Assembly: GCF_932294415.1 (NCBI RefSeq)
Contig: NC_065535.1
Coordinates: 25,446,782 to 25,510,781 of the forward strand
Direction of reading: 5' to 3'
DNA: 64,000 nucleotides
Source: Quercus robur
Taxonomy: Eukaryota > Streptophyta > Magnoliopsida > Fagales > Fagaceae
The translations under genes were made by a program, and so were the position numbers. The notes under the pieces were generated by a model. It searched no databases. It had not been told where the DNA came from and worked only from the letters and a program-made list of their open reading frames with translations. Numbering within the stretch: the stretch's first letter is position 1; the number at the start of each line of letters is the position of its first letter. Positions 1-11,626 of this stretch are shown piece after piece.

Positions 1-1771
1 AAAGTTTATATAAATTTACAATTATGTCTCCATTAAATAAATAAATAAATAAAACACATTTTTTTAGCAAAAAAATTGTGTACGTGCAAGGACGAAAAAA
101 AAAAAGAAAAAAAAGAAGCAACCCAATGTTGGACAAACTGGGCATTTTTGTTAATTAGCCCAGTTCATCCTCTCCCCTTCCCACAGTTTCTCCCCATTTT
201 GTGAAGAAAACTTTTTGGTGAGTCTGAAGAGAAAACACCTGGGTCCCATCACAATTTTTTTCTCTCCCCCTCCCAACCAAACATCAATTAAAAATCATTC
301 CTCTCCTATTTTCTCTCATTTATTTTTTATCTACCTTATTTCACCTCCAAACAAATACATCCTTAGTCTGTTCCATTTTGTAGTTGTTCTATTCCATCAT
401 ATGAATTTAATGATAATAAATCATAATAGAAAAACAATGTTTAATATATTATTTGATTTGATAATAATAAATATTAATCTCTAAGCCTTTCAACAAAATC
501 AAAGGTAAGGTTATTTATGTTGTGGGATGTCTTTAATATAATTATTAAGATGTAGTTGATCCAATGGTGTCTATGCTGAAGGTTGAGAATTGAGATGGCT
601 CCCTAGAATGCACAGATGCAAGAGATTTAAGAGGAAATTGAACTCGCTGCAATGAACTATATGAAGATCATGCTATCGGAATTTATGCACATTGTGATAC
701 AAATTACAAATATTGAGAGCACAAATATTGGTGCGATGATCACTCCATATGTATAAATGCTTGTGGGGTGTGGGAGGAGGAAGAGCCGATATTCAAGTAT
801 CCATAAGAGAGCTTCACATATATATACACTTAGATTAGGTTAAAATAGAATTTATATCTTGTAAAACAAAATAAAAAATAAAAAAATACACCGTCAACAA
901 GGTGAAAACTAATACCTACTGTCATTACGTAAGCAAGTAATGGCAGACAATAACTCCAGCGGCCTTGATCTTTTTCTCATAAAAATCATAAAAAAACGAT
1001 ACTATTTTTTAAGCCTATGTCAAAAACTCATAAAAATCTCAAAAACATAAATTACTAATTTCCAAAAGCCTCCTCTTTGTTATAATTAAGGCTCTCAAAA
1101 CAATATGAAACCTTATTTGATAGTAGTTGATAGTTGATACCGATGTCTATGTTATATGCATATATGGCATGTACGCTCAATATATTTTGAATGAAATGGC
1201 AGAATATGAGTGTTAGTTTTGGTAGCAAAAACAATAGCCAACCAAAATGCTCACACTACTACATATACTACTACATATGATCTCATTTTTACTAAATTCA
1301 ACTTTAGATTACTGAAACTAAACTTCTCAAAAAAAAAAAAAAAAAAAAAAAATTTACTGAAACTAAAGAAGAAGATTATTTAATTTATTAAGTTGAAATT
1401 TTCTTTTTCTACTTCTTCGAGGAAGTTAATAAGGATATTTCTTTTACCAATTAATAATCTATGTGAATAAAGAGACTACTCATGAGGGCTGTCTATGCTA
1501 GAGGATACGGAAGATGATTCCAAAATTGCCTAATTTCAAGAATTTCAAAATGAAAAAGTTGGCTTCTTGATCAAGAAACTGCTAGAAGATACAAATTGTC
1601 AAGACAATTTAAAATATGAGACCCACGTAAATAGACTTGGCAGATTTAAACAGTTGATACTCCAAATCCATTGCATTCATTAAAAACAAAATTTTGAGTA
1701 TTTGGTTTTTACAATTTGCGATAAATGCTACCTCAAAATTTAGAATTAAATTCACAAAATAACTCATTTGT
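1..1771. other. AT-rich intergenic stretch, no gene seen
   Basis: No coding sequence or RNA gene is supported here. Apparent short reading frames are low-complexity (Ser/Pro/Phe/Ile from pyrimidine- and AT-rich DNA). The segment at about 195-355 (thin pyrimidine-rich text ending 'caaacaaatacatcc') resembles one end of the Harbinger-like MITE family seen complete at 28475 and 52034, so it may be a remnant. A poly-A run lies at about 1329-1351. Confidence 0.6.
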
Positions 1772-1781
1772 CACAAAAAAT

Positions 1782-2091
1782 GGACAAAATGGGCTTCTGC
1801 CATTTTCAGGCAAATTAATTAGCCTTTTGCCCTTCTTCCCAAACTAAATAAGGAAATGCCCCTCTTTTGAAAATCGACTTTTTCAAGGACCTATAGTGAC
1901 GTTTTCAAGGACCTATAGTGATGTTTTTAAGAACCTATAGTGGCGTTTTGTAACTTGATATCCATAAAATCGAGTTATAGGCGATTTTGAGAAAGTTGAT
2001 TTTCAAAAGAGGGGCATTTCCCTATTTAATTTGGGAAGAAAGGCAAAAAGCTAATTAATTTCCCAGAAAAGGGCAGAAGCCCATTTTGTCC
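1782..2091. mobile_element. Mutator-type MITE with 10-bp target-site duplication
   Basis: A 310-bp element begins GGACAAAATGGGCTTCTGCC and ends with the near-perfect reverse complement. The inverted arms run for roughly 110 bp with a few mismatches. It is flanked by identical 10-bp direct repeats CACAAAAAAT (1772-1781 and 2092-2101), the length expected of Mutator-like elements. The middle holds three tandem copies of a unit of about 22 bp (CAAGGACCTATAGTGACG, about 1884-1949). There is no coding capacity, so it is non-autonomous. Confidence 0.85.
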
Positions 2092-2101
2092 CACAAAAAA
2101 T

Positions 2102-2389
2102 TAAAAACTTAGATGGAATTGTGACGTAAATTAATTGGGAATTCAATTAATAATCTATTTGAATTTTCTCTAAAGTTTGGCTTTATGTATAGGGTTGTGT
2201 TAACGGGCAACTTATGATCCCGTTAATACCCAGCTTTTATGACAGTTTTACGCACTTTATGCAGCCTTTTTACTAGATGTTGGGTCAGCTTTATAGGAAG
2301 AAAGAAAAATTAATAAAGAGACCAAAATACCTTTTTTCACATTTCTCATCAACTCAAGCCTTTAGTCATATTATTATGTTTATCCGTAA

Positions 2390-2431
<42 letters not shown>

Positions 2432-3532
2432 AATAAAAACTAAACTAAACTAAACTAAAATCACAATCCTCATACAGGAAACAACCAAAATCAGTACATC
2501 CCAAAAAAAAAAAAAAAAATACCCATCTCACAAGAAACAATTAACATCAGTACATCCCAAAAAAAAAAAAAAAATCTCACAAGAAAACAAACAACATCAA
2601 TAAATCCAAAAAAAACAAAAAAAAAAAAACCATAAGAACATATGAGAAATGCCTGAGATGCTGCCAAAATCAATGGCGGCACCATGTTGAACAAAGGGGC
2701 TTCAAATCAAGGTTTTAAATACCGAAATTGAGGGAGACAAACTAGGTTGATGGCGGGGAAATCAAGGAGGAGATGAACTAAGTTAGAAAAGAAATTTGTG
2801 AAAAAAAATAAAAGACAAAGAAGTTGAGCCAAGAGTTTCATATGGGAGAACATAACAATTTTAAAAGATGATAAAGGAGAAGTAGAAAGAAGATAAAGGT
2901 GGTTGGGAGAAGAGAAAGGTGAAAGAAGATAAAGGTAAGGGTGAAAGAAACGTGTGGTTGAGAAAAAATAATAATAATAAAAGTAAAAGGTCGGATACCT
3001 GTCCATCATGCAAGGAATTTTACAAAATAAAAAGCGCAAATTTCACTCCCCTCTTTTGAAGTTTGGGGAAATGACACTGACCCCAAACTTGAAAGGAAAA
3101 AACACTCCCCTCCCTTGAGATTTGAAAAAAATAACACTCCCCCCCCCCCCCCCCCCCTTCTGTTAACATTAGTAACGAAATATTCTAATTTTTTAAAAGA
3201 TTCTCTTTACCAAAGTTTAATCATGGTTAGTAAAAAGAGCATTCACATATAATAAAATAAAATAAATAATGAAAAAGCATATTATAAAACATGTTGCTTA
3301 TTACATTAAAGTTTGATGATCCTCTTAGATTTTTTAATCGCACCTCTCACCAACACTTTGGATCAAAATTTATAAAATAAAACAATTTGCCGAAGCTTTC
3401 AAGCTTTTATTGTTAAAAAATGAGTTTGAAATTTTCATAGTCACTTATCAATATAAAAAACGTTGATTGGTGAACAAACTCACAAAAGCTTATTCTTTAC
3501 CAACTAATGTTAAATTAGAAAAGCAGCTAAAG
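2102..3532. other. Intergenic low-complexity stretch
   Basis: No gene seen. It contains a (TAA)n/(TAAA)n tract (about 2390-2460), three imperfect tandem copies of a unit of about 50-55 bp built on CATCAGTACATCCC plus poly-A (about 2465-2630), and a poly-C run (about 3139-3158). The Phe/Tyr-rich minus-strand frames here come from these tracts and are not credible proteins. Confidence 0.6.
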
Positions 3533-3540
3533 GAAAATAT

Positions 3541-4115
3541 CAAGGTTTTCATAATTGGACCAGACCAGGAGGTTGGACCATGAAAATCGGGAACCGGCGG
3601 TTTTTTAAGCCTAAAGAACCAAATTTTTTGTTAATTCCATGAACCTCTAAAACCAGGGTTGGACCACACGAACCAGTGAGAACCGTGCGGTCCAACCCCT
3701 TAGCAATTTTTTTTTTTTAAACAATTTAACACAATTTTATTCTACTTAATTAAATTATCCATCTCTTACAGGGAATAAAAAAAATTATAATTAAAATCCT
3801 TCAAAGATATTCAACTTTACTTCAAAAATTAATCATAAATTTTAATGCTTTCATGGTTATTATTTTATTTTATTAACTTTCTTACTTAATTATTAAATAT
3901 ATGCTTGAAAATCATTAAATTTCCCTCACATATATAGATATATTGTCAATTTTGCTAGTTTTATAAATTTAATATCTATATTTAGGCTTTAATTAATTAT
4001 TAAATTAATTATGACGTCATCACGGTTCGACCCCAGTTCGACTTTGATTCGACCTCAAAAACCTTGAACCTCTCCCTTTTACAGTTCAATGAACGGTCCG
4101 GATCTGAAAACCTTG
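3541..4115. mobile_element. hAT-type non-autonomous element, 8-bp TSD
   Basis: A 575-bp element whose ends are inverted repeats beginning CAAGGTTTTCA; the right end reads TGAAAACCTTG. Identical 8-bp direct repeats GAAAATAT flank it (3533-3540 and 4116-4123), which is diagnostic for the hAT superfamily. Subterminal GGACC/GGTCC and TTCGAC motifs recur inside. No transposase is encoded. Confidence 0.85.
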
Positions 4116-4123
4116 GAAAATAT

Positions 4124-4739
4124 AGTGACTTTAGACAAGTATCTCCTATAGCTAAAAAATTTGAGAAAAATGGCTTGACTTAAATCAGAGTTGTCAACAC
4201 TACACACACACACACACACAAAGTTCCAAAACAAGTTTGCACTCCACTTGCAAACACAATAAGCTGTCAAATGTCTAACAATTACTAGCAATTCTTGCAC
4301 TCCTACAAGGTCGGTTTTCAAAACTTGTCTTCCCGTTCTTCCTTGGTCACTATCTCATTGCACCATGTGTAATTCGTTTTTCTATGGTAGAAATGTCAGA
4401 TGCCAAAGATGCTTGTATGTTTATTTGACTAGATTGTGTGTCATGTTGATCACCCCTGCTTGTTTCCTTGGTACATGACATGGAAAAATTGTATTAAAAA
4501 TGTAAGCATAAAAGTCGAAGATGTGATAATTCAACTAATTATGAGATATAATAGTAAATTGGATGATGGGTTGTTGGACCACAAGAAATCTAAACAACTT
4601 ACTAGCCTATGTTCAACCACTCTTAACCCTCCCTCTTGATGTTCTTGCACATTATTTTTGCTCTAAATTAAAGCACGAAGTATATTCAAAAACCACTCTT
4701 CCATAAAAATAGAAATTCTAACAATTAATTTATTAAACC
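4124..4739. other. Intergenic, (AC)n microsatellite
   Basis: No gene seen. An (AC)n tract lies at about 4201-4220. The right edge may belong to the DNA transposon that encodes the transposase pseudogene starting next to it, but no terminal repeat could be fixed. Confidence 0.5.
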
Positions 4740-6934
4740 AAACATATAGCAACTTATATTTTGTCTTTTCTTCCCTTTGCTTCTGCCTACGCTACCAATT
4801 GCAGCTCCCTGGCATGTCCTCTTGTTGTGACCAAACTCTTTGCAAGAAGTACACCTCACAGTGCATACCTCCTTGCTTCTTGTAGCCCTGGTGCATGTTC
4901 ACCTTGCTCTTTTTTTCTCTTTTTCTTAGGTCTACCAATCAACTTTTTCCGTTTTGGAGGAAGCACGGTGTCTTGGCCTGTTTCCAACTCACCCTTAGGT
5001 AACATATCAATATCAGGCATTGAGTGAAGGATTTGGCTATAGGCTCGAATGTATATGCTCATGGAGTAGAATGGATCACAATAATCTTGAATGTCCGCCC
5101 TTTTGTATGTGATACATTTTGCTACATGCTTGCAAGGCAAGCCACTAATTTCCCAAACACCACAAGGACACTTTTTGGTCCATAAATTTACTACAAAACT
5201 TGTATAACCATTTATTACTTGAAACTCATCATCGTCTGCTAGTATAAGCTTACAGAATAATGAATCTTTTTAGTCAACTCAATCTTTTTCCATGCTTCTA
5301 GTGTGACCTTTATTTCCCAATTCCATCCACTAGTGTATTGCTCATGTAGCTGTTCCATTATTTTAAGCCTCACTTGCTCTACCAAAGTTAATATTGTCTT
5401 CCCACGCAAATTGTCAACCCAACTATTAAAAGACTCAATCATGTTGTTTGTGAATGTGTGGAACAGATCTTAGGTCAAATGCATGTCTAGCTCATTGTGA
5501 CTTAGGTTTTTCATCCAACCAATCAAATGCTTCCTTTGATAATTTTTGGAGACCTACATAGCTTTCTCAAAAAGGAATAGATTATATGCTTTTACTGCAC
5601 GCCAAAAATTATCCCTCAATGCTAGCCCAGAATGTTTTCCTCTAAAGTTGTTATACAAATGTCTTGTACAATGCCTAACTTGACACTCAAGCATTACATC
5701 AAGAATAGCTTCAATCAAGCCCTATCAATAACACAAAATTGTTAAGAAGATACAATAACAGGACTTTAATATCTTTATAATTGTTATAAAAAATAAATAT
5801 ACATATATATATAGCACAACTTTAATATCCATACCTTTTGTTTATCTGACATAATAACATATGGAACTCTTGATGAACTTTGACCAATAATGGTTTCCAA
5901 GCATGTAGGAAACCATCCCCAGCTGTCTTTACACTCACATTCCAACACCCCATAAGCCACTGGAAATAGGCCATTGTTTCCTTCAAGTGAAACTGCTACC
6001 AATAGCACTCCACCAAAATTTCCTTTCAAGTGGCAACCATCTAGTCCTATAAAAGGTCTACAAGCTTCAACAAAACCCTTCCTCATAGCTTCAAAGCACA
6101 CAAAGAACCTCTTGAATGTAGGATTTTGTGTAATATCAAGCCTATCTAATTGCATCTTCATATAGCTTCTAGGATTGGTTTGCCTTACAAGCTGAGCATA
6201 CTTGGCAAGCTTCTTATAACTATTAGAATGGCTACCTACATCCTCTCCCATTTCCTCTCTTTCTTACTCTATACAATCTGCTTCTATCAACCTCAACCCC
6301 ATACTTTTCCAGCAAAGCTTCTTCCATGCTTTCATAAGACATTTCAGGATCAACCTTCAACGATTTAGCTAGTTTTTGAGCTATCCATGTTGATGTGGCA
6401 TTGGTATTTTTTGAATTTCTAACATAGGTGTGGTCACTATTATACACCTTAATCTGAAATGAAATACCATCAGCAGTAGGGGAAGCAAAAACATACCAGT
6501 TGCAACTAAGGTCAGCACAAATTGCATGAACCCTAGACTTCTCATTTTTCAGTCTTACAATCTCAACACCTTCACCTATCACATAGTCCCTTAATGCTGC
6601 TCTAAACTCATACACATCCCTGAATAGCATTCCTTTTTCAAGACATACCATTTCATTTTCATTTGGGACATATTGTTTACCATACAACCCTTTCTCAACA
6701 TGACTCTTTTTAACATCAGAGTTATTCAATTCTCTATCACAGTCTTCACTATAATAGTTGGACCAGTTCCCATCAGTAGCATTACCAACCTCATCATTAT
6801 CTTCATCACTAAAAACTCCACTACTAAGTTTATAACTATCAACACTCAAGGCACTATCATCACTTGAGTCTTAAACAAAATCAATATCATCATCTTCCTC
6901 ACGATACACTACATCATCATCAACTCTTACCATA
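4740..6934 (-). pseudogene. Mutator-like (MURA-type) transposase, decayed
   Basis: This encoded a Mutator-like (MULE) DNA transposase, the nuclear enzyme that cuts at element TIRs. Reading from 6934 leftwards: an acidic Asp/Glu-rich N-terminus starting at a good ATG; a MuDR-type DNA-binding region (about 6350-6660, with the CADLSCNWYVFAS core); the MULE catalytic domain (about 5860-6180; GLDGCHLKG carries the first catalytic Asp, then DSWGWF); a probable intron 5722-5834 (GT...AG) after the MSDKQK motif; a helical domain; a SWIM zinc finger (CPCG...GLPCKH, about 5110-5165); and a CCHC knuckle (CX2CX4HX4C, about 4800-4835). It is dead: an in-frame TAA in the N-terminus (about 6873), a frameshift near 6250, in-frame stops near 5550 and 5470, and a shift near 4856 separating SWIM from the knuckle. 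Domain order matches plant MURA-like proteins. TIRs of the parent element were not found. Confidence 0.85.
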
Positions 6935-7177
6935 GACCCAAATGCTTGACACACAACATTAGGCGTCAAATTTTAACAATTTGTGCTCACAAATTCAACA
7001 TATAATTATTATCACAACACCAGCATGCAAATCAAACATGGTTACCATGTCAATGTTATTGGTGAGTGTAATTTTCCCAAACCTCAAGGGAGGGAAATGT
7101 TATTTGCCCAAATAAAAATCACAAATTGTGTTACAACACAACAAATTTTTACAAAATTTTCACATCAGTTGAGGTAT

Positions 7178-7244
7178 CAAATCCTTCATATGTCAAAATA
7201 AAATTAAATAAATTAATAAAATATTAGACTAGGATTGACCACAA

Positions 7245-7289
<45 letters not shown>

Positions 7290-7776
7290 TGTCACATTTC
7301 ACATTGAATTCCAAAAGGCAAATCCTTGCATGATTATTGACACCAGCAAAAATACCAAAAGATATATCATAAGCATTCTCCGTATAAGTAGTATAAAAAA
7401 AAACAACCACATCTCCATATTTTTGGTATCAATCAAAACAATGAATAAGTGACCAAAAAATATGCTCCAATCTATTTTCTTCATCGGTTGTAAATGCATA
7501 TTGGAATCTAGAGTTCTCTTCTTTAGCAACTTTGCAAAATTGTAGGAGATCCATGGCATCATTCTTTGCATTCTTCCTCCTCATTTTCACATAAAGATTA
7601 CGAATATCCCTTTGAAAAAATGGAAATTGTCCATGTTTCAAATGCCTCTCAAATTCCATAACACGCATTACCTCTCTAATTGAAAGTCTAGCTTCTTTCA
7701 ATAAGAAAATGTGTTTTTCATCATCTATAATGATAACTCGATTGGTTGGAAGAATTAACACTTCTGAAGGGGAGAA
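7178..7776 (-). repeat. Tandem duplication, copy 1 (599 bp)
   Basis: First unit of a head-to-tail duplication inside the FAR1-like pseudogene. It matches 7777-8350 with only about six substitutions, apart from a longer (TA)n tract (7247-7287) that accounts for the length difference. The junction sequence CAAATC occurs at both breakpoints, suggesting microhomology-mediated or replication-slippage duplication. Confidence 0.9.
7247..7287. repeat. (TA)n microsatellite
   Basis: About 20 TA units; the duplicate copy at about 7847-7861 has only about seven, so this tract has expanded or contracted since duplication. Confidence 0.9.
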
Positions 7777-8350
7777 CAAATCCTTCATATGTCAAAATAA
7801 AATTAAATAAATTAATAAAATATTAGACTAGGATTGACCACAACTAAAATATATATATATATTGTCACATTTCACATTGAATTCCAAAAGGCAAATCCTT
7901 GCATGATTATTGACACCAGCAAAAATACCAAAAGATATATCATAAGCATTCTCCGTATAAGTAGTATAAAAAAAAACAACCACATCTCCATATTTTTGGT
8001 ATCAATCAAAACAATGAGTAGGTGACCAAAAAATATGCTCCAATCTATTTTCTTTATCGGTTGTAAATGCATATTGGAATCTAGAGTTCTCTTCTTTAAC
8101 AACTTTGCAAAATTGTAGGAGATCCATGGCATCATTCTTTGCATTCTTCCTCCTCATTTTCACATAAAGATTACGAATATCCCTTTGAAAAAATGGAAAT
8201 TGTCCATGTTTCAAATGCCTCTCAAATTCCATAACACGCATTACCTCTCTAATTGAAAGTCTAGCTTCTTTCAATAAGAAAATGTGTTTTTCATCATCTA
8301 TAATGATAACTCGATTGGTTGAAAGAATTAACACTTCTGACGGGGAGAAC
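7777..8350 (-). repeat. Tandem duplication, copy 2 (574 bp)
   Basis: Second unit of the duplication described for 7178-7776; it is the copy still continuous with the upstream FAR1 domain (minus-strand sense). About 1% substitution between copies indicates a recent event, long after the gene had acquired its stop codons, since both units share the same in-frame TGA (about 8018 and its partner about 7443). Confidence 0.9.
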
Positions 8351-8989
8351 AAATCATGATTGTGGTCTACAACAAACTTAGTGACATGCCATTCTCGAGG
8401 AAAAATATCAAATGATTTTTGCAAAATGATACTTAGATAAGCTTTACATTCACATTTTAAAGACTTCCTATTTCGTTGCTCCTTAGATGGATCCACTATT
8501 TTTAGTTGTTGTTTACCTTGTCGATGACAAAAGAAATCACATCTTACTATTTCTCTTTTATTTTTTATTTTTTTTTCTTAGTACGACCTTTTCGAATTGT
8601 AAAACCTTATCGATTTGCATAAATTTTATAGAAAATGAAAGTTTCTTTTTCACTAGGAAAAAATTGACCAACAAAAGGCTCAATCTCATTTTTTTTTATT
8701 TATTTATTGAATTTATATATTCATGTACTTCAATACTCTCATTTCATCTATTGGACATTCATTCCAATCAATTATTTCATCTCCATAAGTATTATTATTT
8801 TTTCCACCATTTGGAAGCTCATTTAATTCAACACAATTCTTTGAAACACTTCCATGAACCTCACTTGCAATCAAATCATCATCAACTTGTGCTATATTAA
8901 AACAAAAATTAAAAAAACAATCAACATCATATTATATGATATATGAATTATATCTTAAAAATAAAATGAAAATAATAATACATTCTTGA

Positions 8990-9545
8990 TGATGAGGATA
9001 AAAAGGAGAGAGCCTCATACTGACGGTGTTATGCTGTCTTCAATAAATAGACGGAGCAATAGCTGACGGTTGGATTTGATGGCCTCCAAGACTGACGGTT
9101 TGATCAAGTGACGCCCAAAAAGCTGAAGGAGATGCGTTGAGGCCGACGGTCCAATCATGAAGTCGACTTGCTTCCCATGTGATAAGTCAAGAGTTGACTT
9201 GTTTCCCACGCAAGAGAATATTCAAAGGGACTCCTATAAGGAAAGGATCCCGGAAAATACGCCCAAAAGGACTCCTATAAGGAAAAGACTTCTACTCCAA
9301 GGAAAAGAGGGATGACCCTCGCTACTATAAAAACCTTAGCACTCTCGTTACCCAAGGTACGCATAATTTTACCCTCTCTAGCACTCTAGAGCAGTGAGAA
9401 TAGTTCTAACTTGACCTTCGGAGGGTATTTGGCCGGTACCACACCGGTGCTCTCTGTTAGGTTACTCCTTCTCGTTGTGCAGGTGCCATTTGCGATCGAG
9501 TGAGGAGCGTGCGACTCATTGGTGGTATTGTTTTCGGTATCATCA
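8990..9545 (+). mobile_element. 556-bp solo LTR, TSD CTTGA
   Basis: Starts TGATGA and ends TCATCA. It is flanked by perfect 5-bp repeats CTTGA (8985-8989, 9546-9550), with no internal retrotransposon sequence, as left by LTR-LTR recombination. A TATA box (TATAAAAA, 9326-9333) is followed by the text CTTCGGAGGGTATTTGGCCG (about 9417-9436), a pattern I associate with LTRs of Tat/Athila-type Gypsy elements. It sits in module B of the FAR1-like pseudogene. Confidence 0.85.
9326..9333 (+). promoter_or_regulatory. TATA box of the solo LTR
   Basis: TATAAAAA within the solo LTR, about 340 bp from its left end, at the expected U3/R position. It could drive transcription rightwards away from the pseudogene. 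Confidence 0.5.
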
Positions 9546-9803
9546 CTTGAGACAATTCATTTAAGTCAAAACAATTCATTGGAACAAATTGATGAATCTC
9601 ACTTGCATCTACATTGTCATCCCTTAATGCTATATTAAAACAAGAGTTTAAAATATAAACTTCATATTCTATGATAAATGAAATTTAAATTTACAAATAA
9701 AATAAAATTATATTACATTCTTGAAGTGGTTCATTTAAATCAAAGCAATCTTTTGGAGCAAAGTATTGAGTCTCACTTGCAACTATATTCCCATCCATTA
9801 GTG

Positions 9804-11617
9804 CTACAATATACATGTATCAAAAATAAAAATTAACATCATATTAATTTTAACCTATTTTTAAAAAATAACTGTGAATCAAATAAAATACAATAGTGGA
9901 ACCTCGTTTAATTATTCCTCAATCCTTCATTGACATTTCTTCGTCCCTTCTTCTCTTTGATATTGGTAAAGGGTAGGAAATTGAGTTTGATATTAGTAAA
10001 GTGAAAGAAAGTGGATAGTAAAATATTGGTAAAATAAGATTTGATGGGAAATAAAAAGTGAGATGGAGAGAAATGCGTTAAGATGGCAATTTTGTCCAAA
10101 GAATAAAAATGCCCTTCTCAACGATGTCTTCTTTAAGAGGGCAGCTTTGTCCAAAATTTTCTTGCCAGCCATATGGTGCTTTTTCTCCTATTTACTTAAT
10201 TTTTTATTAATGTGAGACCTACATTGGCAAACCTTAACTAGCACCAGTGTTTGTTAACATTTTCCTTATACATATATAACTAACTGCCTACTGTGTTAAG
10301 ATGTGTAGGGATACACCTTGTCGTTTCAGTATTATCAACAGTAACCATAATAGTAATAAACAGGGTTCTTACTTCTTGTTTATGAGTCATGACCAAGCCA
10401 AATGTCTCTGAGAAGATAGGAGACTAGAGGCACCGCCTAAGGCCCCCAATAAAAAAAGGCTCCTAAATTTTTACCAATAGAGATATTCCTGTACCAATAG
10501 AAGTATTAATTAAACCCTAAATATTCACCAATAAATAAAAAGTAGTTGTTTTTATCCCCAAAAAAAAAAAAAAAAAACTAGTTAAAAAAAATTATTTTCA
10601 ATGGATGGGTCAATTATTTAATCCCTCACACATAAATGTTAAAAGAACTCATTAATCTTACACTAGTAAATAAATTTATACTCAAATTCTATTTAGAAAT
10701 ATCAAATATATAACTTTATTAAAATTTTCAATCAAAACTTTTTAGTATTTGGTTACTTCATTCAATGAATAGTGTTTATTTTAGTTGTATGGTCAATGAA
10801 TAATGCGATGGGTTCGTTTTAATTTGTAATTTTTTTCTAAAAAAATATATTTTGAATGAAAAAAAAAAACCAAAAGTTAAATAAATATTCTATTAATATT
10901 CAAAGTATAAGAATATATGTCACTTGAAGTTGTCACCTTAATTAGGCCCCACAATACCTTAAGCCAGCCTTGACCCGAGGGAATAAGAGAGTTGGAACTT
11001 GAAAGTAGGATACTATTTAGGAAAAAGTGTTTTGGGGAAGGAAAACCAACTGAAGACTGAAGAGTTGATTGGGAACTGTAACGTCTAGACACTTGAATAA
11101 GGTTTGGCAGCTCATTTGGGGAAAAAAAAAAAAGTAGAGGTGGCGAAACCATATTTAACCTTTCATGCTAGGCTTCCCCTTCCCACACTACTAGTCGCTA
11201 ACTCGTGCGATGCATGGGATAATCAATTAAATAATTATTACAAATAGTTAAAAAAAAAAAAAACACTTTCTTTGATTACAAATGTAAGATATTCCACATA
11301 ACACATAAAGGCTACACCTTGGTTGGTTATGGCAATTAAAACATTATTACCAACATTCCAATAGCTCATAAGTCATAGCTTCAAACACAGATTTAGGCAC
11401 AATCTTTATTATCTAATAAAGATGAGAGTAGGACCTGTAAAATAAGTATTATTAAATTATTAATATGTAAAGGGAATAATTTATAACAATAATAGTTTTA
11501 TACTGAACATTTTTTTTTTTTTTGGTTTAGCAATTATTAGTAGAACGTAATTAGTTTAAATTTCTTTATTAGTTCTATCATTTTAGTCAAAAAAAAAATC
11601 TTTATTAGTTGATTTAA
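9804..11617. other. Intergenic, no gene seen
   Basis: AT-rich DNA with several homopolymer runs. Short frames at 9908-10099 and 10877-11152 have no recognisable domain, start context or splice support. The segment at about 10430-10460 (GAGGCACCGCCTAAGGCCCCC) could be a repeat remnant. Confidence 0.5.
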
Positions 11618-11626
11618 ATTTCTTTA

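Larger units (their letters stand above)
7290..9803 (-). pseudogene. FAR1/FHY3-like, MULE-derived gene, decayed
   Basis: FAR1-related proteins descend from MULE transposases; some became transcription factors of light signalling and others are still transposases. In minus-strand order: three tandem 29-codon modules (exons 9717-9803, 9551-9629 plus 8982-8989, and the start of the main exon at 8891); a FAR1 DNA-binding region (about 8370-8680; FVGQFFPSEKETF, GFTIRKGRTKKK, then the CECKAY and HVTKFVVDHNHDL zinc ligands); a helical segment (about 8020-8340); and the start of the MULE domain (YGDVVVF...TTY, FGIFAGVNNH) at about 7880-8010. Damage: a frameshift near 8700, in-frame TAA near 8617 and 8560, TGA near 8018, the first catalytic Asp position of the MULE core reads Tyr, truncation after the (TA)n tract, a 599-bp tandem duplication and an LTR insertion. 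Whether the ancestor was a transposase or a domesticated FAR1 factor cannot be told. Confidence 0.8.
8982..9803 (-). repeat. Tandem symmetric exon modules of the FAR1-like gene
   Basis: Three related modules share the pattern (L/Q)xDDxxxASE....C(F/V)(D/E)LNE. Copy C is 9717-9803 and copy B is 9551-9629 joined to 8982-8989. Each is exactly 87 bp, bounded by AG/GT, and symmetric (phase 1-1), so skipping or repeating one keeps frame. Copy A begins at 8891 and runs straight into the FAR1-domain exon. Introns between them are also related (shared AT-rich text and the ATTACATTCTTGA donor region). Confidence 0.75.

Noticed and set aside
2491..3039. Phe/Tyr-rich minus-strand reading frames
   Set aside because: They are translations of poly-A and TAA repeats; no domain, no splice support.
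4079..4321. 80-residue minus-strand frame
   Set aside because: Runs out of the hAT element through an (AC)n tract (Val-Cys repeats); not a gene.
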